From Nematostella vectensis (Eukaryota; Cnidaria; Anthozoa; Actiniaria; Edwardsiidae): a stretch of 64,000 nucleotides of DNA. Below, piece by piece: positions 12,301 to 26,700 of the stretch (within the stretch, counting starts at the first letter, position 1; the number at the start of each line of letters is the position of its first letter). The DNA is taken from positions 21,169,747-21,233,746 of the forward strand of contig NC_064034.1 of NCBI RefSeq assembly GCF_932526225.1, in the 5' to 3' direction. A program made the translations under genes and the position numbers. Under the pieces are notes generated by a model that worked only from the letters and a program-made list of their open reading frames with translations, had not been told where the DNA came from and did not search any database.

Positions 12301-14661
12301 AAAACATTCCAGTACTTGCTTTATATAACATTGCAAGTGTGACTGGAACATGTATTGACTGCAACACGTATTGAGTTTAAGGTTATAACAGTATGTAGCT
12401 ACAGTATATGGTCAGTGAATCTTTCCCTTTTTCCAGGAAAGGCAGATTTTTCATATAAACTTGGGTGAAATGCCAGCAATTAAAGAAAATATGACCAGCC
12501 ACTCCACTGTTAAAAATAATATTAATTGAGATGTGTACCTTCCCAAATATAGTGTGTTTGCCATTTAATTCATCTGTCCTGTCCAAGGTGAAAAAAAACT
12601 GGCTACGGTTATCATTAGGGCCAGAATTTGCCATGGCAACCAGACCACGCCTGTTGAACTTGAGCCTCTGATGGAACTCATCCTGCCGCAAAGCATTGTT
12701 TTCAATAGAAAAAATGATAATAAAAGGGCAATAGGAAAAAGAAAACACACACACAAACAAAAACAGAAAATAGGATGACATCTCTTACCTTAAATCCAGA
12801 TTGGCCATAGATATTTTCTCCACCTTTAAAAAAAAAAAAAGTAAAAAATCTCAGGAAAAAAGTGGCTGCAGTAACAAGGAATACAAAGTCAAATTTGTTG
12901 CTGTCTGCCACAAAATGTACATTGGAAAAAAATAGCCCCAATTTGCAAATCAAGCACTATAGGAGTGTGCTAAGTACAGGGCTGTTGACCAATAATGGCA
13001 GAACATTTTGTAATATGAAATACTACCCACCAAGTCCAGTTCCTGTAGGGTCACCTCCTTGGATACAGAACCCTGTGAGGAGATGATCAGTTAACACTTC
13101 ACAGTCCCAACAAGAAAAGAGGAAGGGGTGCATGAAGCTCTCAGGGGTGGATCCAGGAGCAATAAAGGAGGGTGCAGCAAGGGCTTCATCATAATGGGCT
13201 TGACTCCTTGTTTTCAATCAATTTAATTTTATTGTTTTCATATAATAAACCTGATCAAGTAAAACCTCAAGAAAAAATCAAACCTTAGATTGGCCTGGCT
13301 TCCCCATATACATGTCATTTAAATGCCAGAGACTTCTAATGAATGTCTAGCAAGACTCGCTCCCAAAAACTAGATTGTAATGTAAGAAAACATTTTTATT
13401 GTTGTATAAAACAAATAGACCTCATTTTTTTTTGCTTTGTCCTATAACAGATGCACAGAAGAGGTCACATGACAGGCTGTAACGTCATCTGTGCATCTGT
13501 TATAGGACAGATGCACACAAAAATGAGATCTATTTGTTAAATACATTTTCACTTTTGTAAAAAGAAAGTTTTGTGTATAGCTACTTTTCCACATTAATGC
13601 ATTTACTCTCATCATTACAACAAGTTTTCCTATGTTCTTGTTAACAAAGGATCTGTAAGTACCTTTGACAATCCTGTGGAATATTGTGTTGTCGTAGTAA
13701 CCCTCCAGACACAGCTGTATAAAGTTACGACACGCTTTGGGTGTCTCTTTACCCCACAGCTCAATGTCGATGTCACCCACTGACGTAACCAACAGAACCT
13801 TGGGGTATAACATAGCAATTATTAGTTAAATTCGCATGAGGCAGGCCTAGTGGTTAGGACACTGGCCTTGCATCTCTGCACATACAGTTAAACCCCATTA
13901 TGGATTCTATTCAAGGGGGTTGAAAACAAAACCAGAAAATGTACAGGGAGGTGATGAAACATTGCATGAGAAATTCCTTAAAATACAGGATGGATACCCT
14001 AAATCCATCCCCCTGGATCTGCCCCTTGAGTCCTAGCTCAGAACTAAGGGGGGTCAGGACTGGGTTTGACCTTTATGTCCAGTGAGTTGAGATTTTTCTC
14101 CTGTATTTTTAGTCCTTTGGAAAACATGGTCCCAGTAACCCCAACCATACATAACAACACAAACAGATTTTAAGGTCCATTTAAATGGGATGTTTCCCAG
14201 ACAACAAACTTCAGCATGAAAGTGAGCCGTCTATAAAATATTTACAACTTAATAGTTGTTAGGAGGTTGCTCAGTTTAATCCCTTTTAATGTTTGATCAG
14301 CCCTAATATTTTTTTCCTAAAACAAGCAAAGTAAAAAAACAAATGCTAGGTGGCTGAACAAAAAAAAAACGTGCGAAAGCCTCACTGTCACGCTCCAACT
14401 ACACAGGACCCCCATAAAACGACGTAAAACGACCTGTCGAATTCAATCAAACGCAATCGAAGGACCGGGTTCTTTAACGGACTAAAGAATATATGTGTGC
14501 GTATAATATAGGTAAGTGATCAACTAAACGTGCACCATGTGCGCTGTAATCAAATGACAACACTTGACAGTCATGAAAGGCAATGCCTTGAAGATAAAGT
14601 CTTTCACTCCCAACCCTACCTTTCCGTTTGTAGGCGGTTCTTGTATGTATATATTACTCAT
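6310..14661 (-). CDS. CWC27: CWC27 spliceosome-associated cyclophilin
   Basis: Spliceosomal peptidyl-prolyl isomerase-like protein acting in the nucleus. Fifteen coding exons (minus, in order): 14661-14620, 13798-13663, 13072-13031, 12823-12789, 12682-12539, 12059-11961, 11356-11256, 10526-10457, 10360-10271, 9216-9157, 8836-8727, 8268-8171, 7302-7214, 6947-6832, 6655-6310. All phases agree and give 525 aa; the human protein is 472 aa. The start reads [14 protein letters not shown], as in human. The cyclophilin domain spans about residues 12-165. The residue where CypA has its active-site Trp is Glu (TDELNGKH), as in human CWC27, which is regarded as catalytically poor. An acidic and basic coiled tail follows, then [18 protein letters not shown], the conserved C-terminus. 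Beyond that lies an extra tail of roughly 50-60 residues made of 9-residue repeats. The exon 13 donor is GC (CAG|GCAAGT). It is divergent with DBT across 184 bp. No AATAAA was seen between the stop and the downstream minisatellite; a TATAAA variant lies at 6136-6141. Confidence 0.95.
6335..6520 (-). repeat. 27-bp coding minisatellite in the last CWC27 exon
   Basis: About seven in-frame copies of a 27-bp unit encoding variants of [18 protein letters not shown] near the C-terminus of CWC27. The unit is a multiple of three, so copy-number change lengthens or shortens the tail without a frameshift. The tail is Arg/His/Ser/Asp-rich, like RS/RD-type splicing factor tails; that resemblance is only compositional. 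Confidence 0.85.
7126..7258 (-). repeat. Duplicated 3' end of CWC27 exon 13 with its GC donor
   Basis: A segment of about 53 bp occurs at about 7205-7258 and again at about 7126-7180, offset 79 bp. The upstream copy (in the minus-strand sense) is the real end of exon 13 plus its CAG|GCAAGT donor. The second copy lies in the intron and repeats the exon end (GGGAGAGATGACCAG) and the same GC donor. Reading on from the first donor meets an in-frame TAG within about 12 codons, so use of the second donor would truncate the protein. Confidence 0.8.
9380..9564. repeat. Two-copy direct repeat, about 93 bp
   Basis: Two adjacent copies in a CWC27 intron, each starting AAAAACGTCTTAGTTACTG and ending near CATAGAGACACCATG. 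The copies differ by scattered substitutions and small indels. Confidence 0.8.
9715..10250. repeat. Dispersed repeat family, copy 1
   Basis: About 0.5 kb in a CWC27 intron is clearly related to 61436-61955 in an FBXL5 intron, same orientation. Shared blocks include CATTTGAAATGGCATGTTTT-like sequence, CTCTTTCGCTTCAAGTGAAC and ACCTGCAAGGATTGTGTGAA. No protein or tRNA-like part was recognised, so the class is unknown. Confidence 0.75.
10590..10675 (+). mobile_element. tRNA-derived SINE head (fragment)
   Basis: A tRNA-like stretch with an A-box-like CTAGCACAGTGG and a B-box-like GGGTTTGAGCC lies in a CWC27 intron. No tail typical of the SINE at 17233 was seen, so this may be a fragment or a different family. 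Confidence 0.45.
10713..11179. repeat. Minisatellite with 29-bp and 36-bp units
   Basis: Tandem copies of GTTCTTACACACTAACTCAT plus ACAAAGACA in the CWC27 intron between exons 7 and 8. Units left of about 10920 are 29 bp. Those to the right have gained 7 bp (GTCACAT or GTCGCAT) and are 36 bp, giving an open but artefactual reading frame. Confidence 0.92.
13837..13900 (+). mobile_element. Possible tRNA-derived SINE fragment
   Basis: The stretch GCCTAGTGGTTAGGACACTGG resembles a Pol III A box in a tRNA-like 5' end. No clear B box follows. Low-confidence call in CWC27 intron 1. Confidence 0.3.
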
Positions 14662-14845
14662 GTTTCTACTTTATACTTTAGACCCGTAGGTCAGACGCAC
14701 ACACTCAAAATCCAACCGGCAAAAGCATGAACCCAGCCAACCCGTCAGCCATATTGGCTATATGCGCCAGCGATCCAGCCATAACAAAAGCGCACATCAC
14801 ACTGTACGCACGCGCATCAGTAAATCCACGTGGAACAATTCCAAA
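14662..14845. promoter_or_regulatory. Bidirectional promoter of CWC27 and DBT
   Basis: Only 184 bp separate the two start codons, which face away from each other, so both promoters must lie here or overlap first exons. No TATA box was seen; GC content is higher than in neighbouring introns. A shared housekeeping promoter is inferred from layout alone. Confidence 0.7.
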
Positions 14846-14853
14846 ATGGCGGC
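14843..14853 (+). promoter_or_regulatory. YY1-like motif over the DBT start codon
   Basis: AAAATGGCGGC matches the YY1 consensus AANATGGCGGC, and the ATG within it is the DBT initiator. YY1 sites spanning the start codon of housekeeping and mitochondrial genes are a known arrangement in animals. Binding here is not shown. Confidence 0.5.
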
Positions 14854-17800
14854 GCGGTTGATTTTTGCGCGAAATTGTTCAATACAGCGCGGGATTGTGC
14901 AAGTTTTAAACAGAGTATGATGATGATCTCTGGCTTTTGATAAATTACATAGCTGAAGTTAACTTAAAATTTGGTATTTTCATAGCAGGGCCAGTTTGCG
15001 CGTCAGTTAAGTTCCATTTCTGTAACTGCTTCCCATGGAACACTTGATCGTAGGCGGTATGCGGTAAGTAAGATTTTGTGTATAAAATTCTTTTTCTTGG
15101 GAAACCATCAAGTGACCAAAGGCAAGGCCTTTAATCTTCTATAGACTTTCTATTGGTATGAGAATACCATAATAGGCCTTGGTTTCTAGGGTATTTTTTT
15201 TAAACATTCGAGTAATATTTTATTTATCATTTGTTAGCACATACTTAAGTAATTCCACTAAATGTTAATAACTTATTGTTTATTTTTTGTTTGTAGGCCA
15301 GGAAGTTATTGTCACAATCATCAAATTTTAGAACATGTGCAGGTCAGTATTTATATTTTTACATTCACAAAAGGAGGATTTAAAAATAAAAAAGCGCTAT
15401 ATTTTGGTATATGATATTTGACAGATCATGTGACCCCTTAAACCACCATAAAAATCAACAGTTTTATTTAGAGTATGAAATTGTTTTTCTTTGTTCTCGG
15501 CTTTTTGTCTGTTTTTTGTGTTTGATGGTTAGGTATTTTATTTACATACATTTAACTTAACCTAAGTTAAAACGTTGTATTATCCATGAGCCATATTCAA
15601 TGTATAAATACGTGTATGTAGCAATGAATTAAACTCATGGATAATACGATTCTGTTCTTTAGCTTTGCAAGGCAAGATAATTCCATTCAACTTATCGGAT
15701 ATCGGTGAAGGCATTGCAGAAGTTACAATAAAAGAGTGGTAAACAGGAATGTAATTTGTTGATTTTGTATCCAAAATAGAACATGTACTACCACTACTGT
15801 TTACGTTTTGAATTCAGGTATGCCCGCCCAGGGGATAAAGTGAGCCAGTTTGAAAGTATTTGTGAAGTCCAAAGTGATAAGGTACATGCTGTACAATCTT
15901 TAACACATGGATGGTAGAATGGTGGGGGATGGGGGCACTTTTCACAGAAAATATCTTAGGATATATCTGATCCATGATACTATCTCTGTTTTTTATAGCC
16001 TGCAGAATTTGTTTGGGCCAGGGTCCCCATATCCATGTTTTTGCATCTAGGCTTTGCCTAGCAATGGATTTATTCACTATTGATAATATTTTGGAATGCA
16101 AGTTTGTAATTCTGGATGAGTTTGTGATGGAGATCAAATAGTGGTTACACTATAGTTTTAGTCTCACTCTAACATGACATGTATCTTTGATTTTATGCTA
16201 AACATGTTGTTATGAACTGTTTGAAACATCGCGTGGCAGGATTTTACCTAAATTTACTTTTATATTCATATTGATTGGTGATAAGGAAATGGTGTTATTG
16301 ATAGAATCTTATTTGAATTATTTTCTTTTTTCGTATTGTAGGCATCTGTCACCATTACAAGTAGATTTGATGGAGTCATTAAAAAACTGTACTATGAAGT
16401 TGATGACATTGCTAAAGTTGGCCAACCGTTGGTGGATATTGAGTTGTCAGAAGAGAGTCCCTGTAAATTCTCTGGTGTTTTTTCCTGTAATTTTTGCCAT
16501 TTGATGATGCACTAAAATCAGGTGTTACCTTCTTTAGCTGATAACACTGACATCAGTCCAGCGGAAGATGTCATGGCCGCCCACCAAGAGCCCAAACCCA
16601 CGTCAGCGATAGACCAGCCCCTCCCCCCACCCCCGTCATCCCCTTCTACTGGTCCCACACGAGCCCTCCCCGTCACAGCACCTGCATCAAGTGTTAACAA
16701 GGGTGGCAAGGTGCTTACTACCCCTGCGGTTCGCAAGATTGCTATGGAAAACAAGGTGTGCTATGTCACATCCTTTTGTCACATTCAAACAATCCAATCA
16801 CATATGCAATTGTTGGGTTGCAATCTCTGGCCCTGGAATGATTTATCTTTTACTAGAAATAGGTTATGTATCACGAGAATTAATTCCAAAAAAAATTAAC
16901 GAATGCTGTTGTCCTTTCAGATTGATTTGAGTGAAGTTCCTGGGACTGGGAAAGATGGCAGAGTATTGAAGGAAGATGTCATGCTGTTTATTCATAACAG
17001 GAGAGCACCACCACCAGGTATATACCGTAAATGCTTGCTTTATTGCCCAGCTTCTAGTAAGTGCTCCATCTCAATTCATCCCCCTCCCCAAGGCATTAAA
17101 TATGGAACAAGAACCCCTTTCCAATAAGCATCCTCCCTAAAAATGTAAGGATGACTGAAAGACCTTTAGGCCTTTAGGTACTTTAGGTACTTTAAGTTTC
17201 ATGTTTTTGAGCTTGTGTGGAATCACAGGTGGCCCAGTGTGTTATAGCGTCAGCGTGTGAGGCCTCTCACCTCTGCTGAAACGGGTTCGAGTCCCGGTCG
17301 AGACATGGATAGTATCTTTCTGTTTCTTGGCCCTGAATTTTACTTGTTGAACATATGTCAGCTTACTAGAAGCTTGTGTTCCTCAGTTCCAAGATGGGAC
17401 ACTCTTAATACTTAGGATTTTAAAATGTAAAGCGCTTAGAACATGGTTGATATAAGTGCTGTATAAATGCACATATTATTATTTATTATTATTTGTGTTT
17501 GAAGGGCCTGTGTCAGCAATGACTTTGTGATTGTTTTCAATTTTATATTCGAAGGCACATTATATTCTAAAAATCTTAAAATAACCATCTAAAAACAACG
17601 TTTTATACTTTATTTACCAAACTACATAAAAAATATTGCATTGGCTTTACATAATCAACCGATGGAAATGTATGCTTTTCTGCACTTGGTACTTTGCTAG
17701 GATGACAAAATAGCGGCTGGCAAAGACTGTTTAAGTTCTAGCTGATCAGTGTTTTTTTATTGTTTGTTGAAATCAAGACAAGTTTGAATTTTAACATTAA

Positions 17801-20007
17801 TGCCCCCTTCCAATAAGTGCTCCCCTTCTAATTAGTGCCCCCTCACAACCTAAACACTTTTTGTAGCATTACCTGGTGTTACAATTTAAATTTCAACAAC
17901 AGTATACAAATGAATAGGAAATGATCCTGTTATATTGAGTTCTCAATATAACAGTGCCCATGTTTTTGGAGGTATCATTTCTGTTTGTTCCTGATAACTG
18001 TGGTGCCTTATTGTATTTTGTAGAAATCCTACCCCCTGCAGCACCATCCCCACAGCCAGCGCCAGCAATATCACCGTCTGCACCAGCAATATCACCGCCT
18101 GCACCAGTATTTATCCCACATATGGCTTTAGAAGACAGGGTAGAGAATATCAAAGGCATCAGGAAAGCCATGGCCAAAACAATGACAGCAGCATTGAATA
18201 TCCCTCATTTTGGATATTGTGACGAGATTTTGCTCAATGAACTTGTTGAGTAAGTTTTACAGCTTAAGGTGTTGGGGATGGGGGGGGGGGGGAATTTTCC
18301 CCATACATCGGCACAGAATGTAGAATATCACAATGCCCGTCCCTTAGCCCCTTGTACGAGCAAAAGAAATGCCAAATAGTTGCTGAATTATAACATTTAT
18401 TCTTACCAAAGAATAAATTTGTCCTTGATGTCTCATTTATTTTATATTTCAGTTTCAAGAAACATATCAACCCAATGCTTGAGCAGAGAGGTGTAAAGTT
18501 GTCTTTTATGCCTCTGTTTATCAAGGCAGCTTCCATGGCATTGCAACAGTTCCCCATTCTCAACAGCTCCGTGGATCCAGAATGCACAAAAATTACATTC
18601 AAGGTAAAAAGAAACAACCTGCCTAAAGTATATAGAACCCTTGCTCCTTGCTTGGTGTTTAGGGCATTTGGGTGAAGCACTTGTTTCAGAAATAGGCAGC
18701 TTTGACATTATGGAAATAAATGTCTTTCCATTCAGCGATTTGATATAGCTATTTGGGATAGCCGCATAATTATGGTGATAATTTGTTGTTCATTTTTAGG
18801 CTGCACACAATATTGGCCTCGCCATGGACACGCCCCAGGGACTAGTAGTACCAAATGTAAAAAATGTCCAGTTGAAGTCTGTCTTTGAAATTGCTGTAGA
18901 GCTGAAAAGACTTCATCAACTTGGCTTGAAAGGTCAACTAGGAACAGAAGATATGACTGGTGGAACATTTTCACTTTCAAATATTGGATCGGTAAGAAAC
19001 TATTGTTTTTCACATTTCAGAATTGTAGGGGCTTAAAACTTTATGGGAATTAAGTGTAACATTTTACTATCCTGAGAATCTTGTTTTTTTTTTAAATAAA
19101 AGGCATAAGAAAGGATAGTGTTATGGGCCATTAGGGGAGTATTTCTTTTCCCAAGATATGTATGGTTGCACATACCTATATGGGTATTTTGGTGGTAACC
19201 CCATCATGATTTTTTGAGTACCCACTATAGGATCTCCCATCTCACCCATTTTGTGTGATTGTAGATTGGTGGCACCTACGCTAAGCCAGTTGTCCTACCT
19301 CCAGAAGTTGCCATCGGTGCTCTTGGCAAAATACAGGTGAGTCAGACATCTTATTATATCAATAGCAGAGGAGGGGGTACTATCTGATACATGGTTCTCA
19401 CTATAAAAGTTCTATCGCTAAGAGCCAGGGTTTGTAGAATCTTGAAAAGCTGTATACACCTGTCTCAATTAAAGTTGCACCCGTAGTGGTCCATGGGTAA
19501 CATAAATGACTGAATCCTGGTCTCTGGACACTGTGCGTACATTTAGAGGTACATAAACAAGAATGCTAAAGCTTTCTAAACCTGTGTTTGTTTTTATTTA
19601 CCCTTATTTTATCATTCGATACCCATGAAGCACTGCGGTTACACATAGATTATCTGAGTGCAACATTACTTGAAATGGGTGTATGATAAGTCTTTAAAGC
19701 TTTTGAGATTTCTGTAGTGGCCAAATACCTTATAATAGCTTTTATAGTATGCAGAATCACTGGCAATGGTTTCACTGTAAACAGCTAACCCCCTTGTAAG
19801 TAGTATACCATTAACGTGTACTTCCAATATTCCTTCCAGGTTTTACCCCGTTTTAACTCAAATGGAGATGTTTACAAAGCACACGTGATGAATGTCAGTT
19901 GGTCCGCAGATCACAGAATCATTGAAGGAGCTGTCATGTGCCGATTCTCTAACCTTTGGAAATCATACTTAGAAAACCCAGCATCTATGATGATTGACAT
20001 GAGATGA
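14846..20007 (+). CDS. DBT: DBT, branched-chain 2-oxoacid dehydrogenase E2
   Basis: Lipoamide acyltransferase core of the mitochondrial complex that degrades Leu, Ile and Val keto acids. Thirteen exons: 14846-14914, 14989-15063, 15297-15342, 15663-15738, 15818-15881, 16342-16462, 16538-16755, 16921-17017, 18024-18249, 18453-18603, 18800-18991, 19265-19336, 19840-20007. Phases agree and give 524 aa (human 482). The Arg-rich N-terminus ([16 protein letters not shown]) fits a mitochondrial presequence. The lipoyl domain runs from about residue 66 to 140, with the lipoyl Lys110 in [11 protein letters not shown] at the exon 5/6 junction. The subunit-binding domain ([13 protein letters not shown]) covers about 211-246, followed by a Pro/Ala linker with CCAGCAATATCACC duplications, then the catalytic domain. 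The active-site motif is DHRIIEG (His494, Glu498) where the family has HxxxDG, so Asp is replaced by Glu. A SINE lies in intron 8. The exon 7 acceptor at 16538 was chosen because the upstream AG at 16520 gives a stop. Confidence 0.96.
17233..17500 (+). mobile_element. tRNA-derived SINE with conserved LINE-type tail
   Basis: The 5' part looks tRNA-like, with a B box GGGTTCGAGTCC and an upstream A-box-like stretch. The 3' part contains AAAGCGCTTAGAAC and GTGCTGTATAAATGCA followed by TATTATTATT. That tail is typical of metazoan SINEs mobilised by L2/CR1-type LINEs. It lies in DBT intron 8, same strand as the gene. No target-site duplication was resolved. Confidence 0.8.
17560..17720. repeat. Dispersed repeat family B, copy 1
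   Basis: Related to 60765-60890: both carry CTTGGTA.TTTGCTAGGATGA followed by GCAGCTGGCAAA or GCGGCTGGCAAA. It lies in DBT intron 8. The class is unknown. Confidence 0.6.
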
Positions 20008-20330
20008 GAACGCTACGCAATGGCTTTAAAATGGTGACCCGAAAGATGTGTCTGGGATTTATAAAGCTTTATTAATGTATTAATGTTACAGCAAAGGATA
20101 CTAGGGTAATGTATATAATATTTGTCCAAATTTCTTAGAACATTTCTGACTTTGAATAGGTTTCTCCTTGGAAAAATACTTAAAATTGACCACTGATATG
20201 AAATAGTTGTTGACCATGGATAAAAGAGTAACTACAATTTTTTTCGATGTCATTCTTGCCTATAAAATATACCAGCAGTTTTGTGGTGTTTTAATTAGAA
20301 TAGTTAAAGTATTTTGTGAGGAGAAAAAAA

Positions 20331-20336
20331 AATAAA
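20331..20336 (+). promoter_or_regulatory. DBT polyadenylation signal
   Basis: AATAAA about 320 bp downstream of the DBT stop codon and well before the converging SREK1IP1 stop; the best candidate signal in this 695-bp tail-to-tail gap. Confidence 0.55.
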
Positions 20337-20702
20337 GCAAGGACACTATTTAAAAGAATGTGTATACTGTGGTTGAATAACAATATTACAATATTAGCAG
20401 ATTGTTCTGTAATAATACTAAAAAACTATAATGACTATTAACATTAATTCATAGTCCTTCACAGATCAAAGCCACTGAGAGAGGTCAGGTACTTGGGCCG
20501 ATTCCCAATGAAAATCTTACCATTGCAATTCAGTTTATAAAATGTTCAAGTAGAGATTCAGAAACTATAAAGAGGTATTGGTGTTCATTAAAAAAAAACA
20601 CTTGCTATTTGTACATATGTACATTTAGGAATGTTGATAATTAGGTCTTATATTCAGATGTCCTGAATATTAGAGTTTTTTTAATCTTTAGTATCTGATG
20701 TT

Positions 20703-23380
<2,678 letters not shown>

Positions 23381-23773
23381 GAGGCAATCTTTTACAAGTC
23401 TAGAAAGAAATAGTAAGGAAGAGAGAATGCCTCGCTTCGTTCTAGAAGGACGCCATATTGGACGAGTGCGTCGTCGAAGACTTGGCTGGTTAGCACAGGT
23501 AGCCCATGTAACTAATTATCTATGTACTCGAAATTATAAGATTACTAGGAACTAGGAAAGAAAAATGTTCAAAATAGTGATGATACAAATTACCCGATAT
23601 CTCTTTTAGTCTTTTTAGTGCATGTCTGTGCTCTTAAAAGATATTTAATATTTTCACACCATTAGTTACCAGGCTTTTTCGACAAGCCAGATGGGCGCCA
23701 TTTTGATTGTCTTATTGTAGTTTTGATGTTGTATTTATTTGTAACGCATTTTAACAGCTAGAGGCTCACGGTT
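23381..23773. promoter_or_regulatory. Divergent promoter region of SREK1IP1 and HMGXB4
   Basis: 393 bp separate the two start codons. GCCATATTGG (about 23450) and GCGCCATTTTGA (about 23696) are YY1-like on the minus strand. No TATA box was seen. Confidence 0.55.
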
Positions 23774-26700
23774 ATGTCTAGTAAAAGGCCCTCGAAGCGT
23801 AAACGGGTATCAGGAACACCCACGCAAGACCTCGAGTCGCCGATTGGCGGAAGTTCTCTGCCAAAGTCGGCGAAATACGATGATAACTTGCTTGCCGACT
23901 CATCGTCAATTCGACGATCGTCTAGACCGCCAAAGCCCAAAGCCATCGATGAAGATTTCATAGAAATCGGGTTGGGCTCCCCAAAAAGTCACACAGAAGC
24001 TCCAACTAGCAGGTTTAATTTTCAGCCAGCGCGAAGACAGAGTTTGGAATCTGCTGAAACGAGTGTAGAAGCTTCGGCCAGACGGTCATCTAGAGCCGCC
24101 AAACCGAAGAAGCTAGCTGAGGAGTTTGTTGATTTGAACGCTCGATCGCCGAAAACTGAGGACCAAGTTCGATTACTAAGTAGCACCCCTAGTGATGTGA
24201 GTAATAAAGATGCTGCTAAGGTAAGGAAGTCTTCACGCCCGCCCAAACCAAAACGATTTGGTGATGACGATGGCATGGATACCAATTTGAGCTCCCCAAA
24301 AAACGATTTTGATTTTCAGCTGCCCATTGCTTTAGAACGTGCTGCCAGTACTTCAAGTGCTAACTCTATGGACAACCCAGCGTCTCCTGAAGGCACAAAT
24401 GTGAGAAGGTCCTTTAGATCGCCCAAACCAAAGATCTTAGATGGTGAGCTTCCTTTTCTAGCATTGCCACCAAAGAGCATTGACCTCACAAAACAGCCAG
24501 AGAGTCTGAGTACAGCAGGGTCTAGAACACTTTCCAAGGCGAATAAAACAAATCCTAATCAGATGAGTAGCACAGGACAGGAGTTGCACCCTAACAGTGG
24601 TCTTCCAAAGCCAGGTGGTCCAAATACGAAACACAGAATAAGTGCAGATCTCACTGAAGGCCATAAAAGGGAAACAAGGAAAAGCTACAAGAGCTTTTTA
24701 AAAGAACTTGGGTATGAAGAGAGGCTGGAAGAGTTGCCCGAGAAACCTGGCGGACCTGTGAAAAAAGGTAAGGGGAAGGACAAGTCATCAAACTTTGATG
24801 ATTCCAGAGAATCTGTGAGGAAAAGTGGAAATGCTAAGAAAGATGCTCCAGCTTTGAAATTGTCACCATTTCAGCCAGAGGCAAATAAAGGTGCACATGT
24901 TCCACCAACATCTGATGGTTCACCTAAAGTCAGAGTCTCTTCAAGGACACCCATTCCAAAGAGAACATTTGCTCTACTGGATGAGTCTTTAGATCTTGTA
25001 TCTCCAACTGCACTTGGGGGCATTTTGTATGAATTTGATGCTCCACAGCAGAGGAAGAGAGATAGACCAACTGAGGATTTTGATCTTGGCCCGACTCAAA
25101 AAGAGGTTGCTGGAGGAAAGTCAAGGAAGGCTACAAGTGTGAGGGAAGCAAGTGAGACTGCCCCTCTTCCTAGCGTGTCATCAGCAACACAAGAAAAGAC
25201 CCCCAAACTGAAGCCCTCGAAAAAATCAAGAAAAACAACAACCCCGACTGCAGTTCCAGAGGAAATTGCCAATACTGATAGTTCTTTTGCAGTGGAAGGG
25301 CCAAAGCAAGTTAAGAAAAGTAACAAGAACTCGGGGAAACAAGGTGATAAAGCCATAACTTCTACTAAACAGGGGGCGGCATCAAGGGAGAAACCAAAAC
25401 ACAGACACTCAAAAAGTAAGGAAGTTGACAAATCTCATAGCGAAGTGAAAGAAGAGGATCAACATATCATACTGAAAGTACATCTCACTCATTCAGACAG
25501 TTCAGCGCACAAGAAGCATCATACACACATAGACCCTGAGAAAAAGCACCATACAGACAGCAATAAACATCACTCTGACAGCCCGACTAACAAAAAGCAC
25601 AAGCACAAGCATTCATCACCCAGTCAAGATGAAGCTGCTGATGGGAAAAATAAGAAGTCTGTGCAAGAGAAATCAGTGGTTGATAAGTCTGGAAAGCCTG
25701 CAAAAGCTTCAAAAAAGCGTGAACATAGTAGCTCAGGAGGAGATAGTGATAGTGTAACAAAGAAAAAGAAAAAAAAGGCTGCAGGTAAGGGAGATTCTGT
25801 TCAAACTAGTGAGGATGGTGCAAAGGATGTGAAAAAGATATCCATCAAATTCAAGGGACTAACAGGCGTCCCGTCTGCTGAGCAAGTCATCTCGGAGAAA
25901 AAAAAGAAAAAGAAATCAATTTTGCCTCCAGAGACACAGCTAGGATTACCGAAGCAAGAACATGTTAAACTTGTGATAAAGAAAGATAAGGCTGGAAACG
26001 TCAGTGGTAAAAGTGATGTTAAGTCTCCACAAAAACAACCAAAAAGACAAGATCACAAACCAAAAACCCCGAAAGCTTCACCAGAGAAGAGATCCTGTGG
26101 GAAGGAGAACACTGCAAAGAAAGCGAAAGAAGACAGAGGAACACCAGAAAAACAGGTAAATGGGTACTGTAACTTTTAAGATGTTTCTTGATACTGTAAA
26201 ACACACATAAAATCTACTTAATAAACAGTTTCAAAGCTGGGGCCTTACAGTATTGCATCAATGTGCACACAAGTTTCTCGTAAATAGCAGTTTTTAGTAA
26301 ATCTAAAAGATTTTTGAACAAAAGAAACATCAATTGAATATTAAGGAATTAGCTTGTCTGGGGTGGATTTATAGTAATATGTGAATGGTGTGAACGCTAA
26401 TAATAAGGTTAACTGACCTTTTCATCATTTGCTTAGTTTAACTCAATTCCACTCACTTTTTATTTATTTGAAGAAGAAATCCTTAGTCACTGGTTATCTT
26501 CTGTATTGTAAGCAAGAAAGGTCTAAGATAGCAGAGGCTAATCCAGGTTTAGGTGAGTGTGCTGACATCCTGTTTATACAAAATGAAGTAAACAGTGTTC
26601 ACCCTTTATTGAACTTCACATTGTGTACAAGGAGGGTCATAGAACTTTGGAAGATGGCTCATGTATACAGTACATGAGAAGGACCCAGGAAAATGCTATT

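Noticed and set aside
17233-17310. Functional tRNA gene in DBT intron 8
   Set aside because: Boxes are present but the acceptor and anticodon stems do not pair, and a SINE tail follows.
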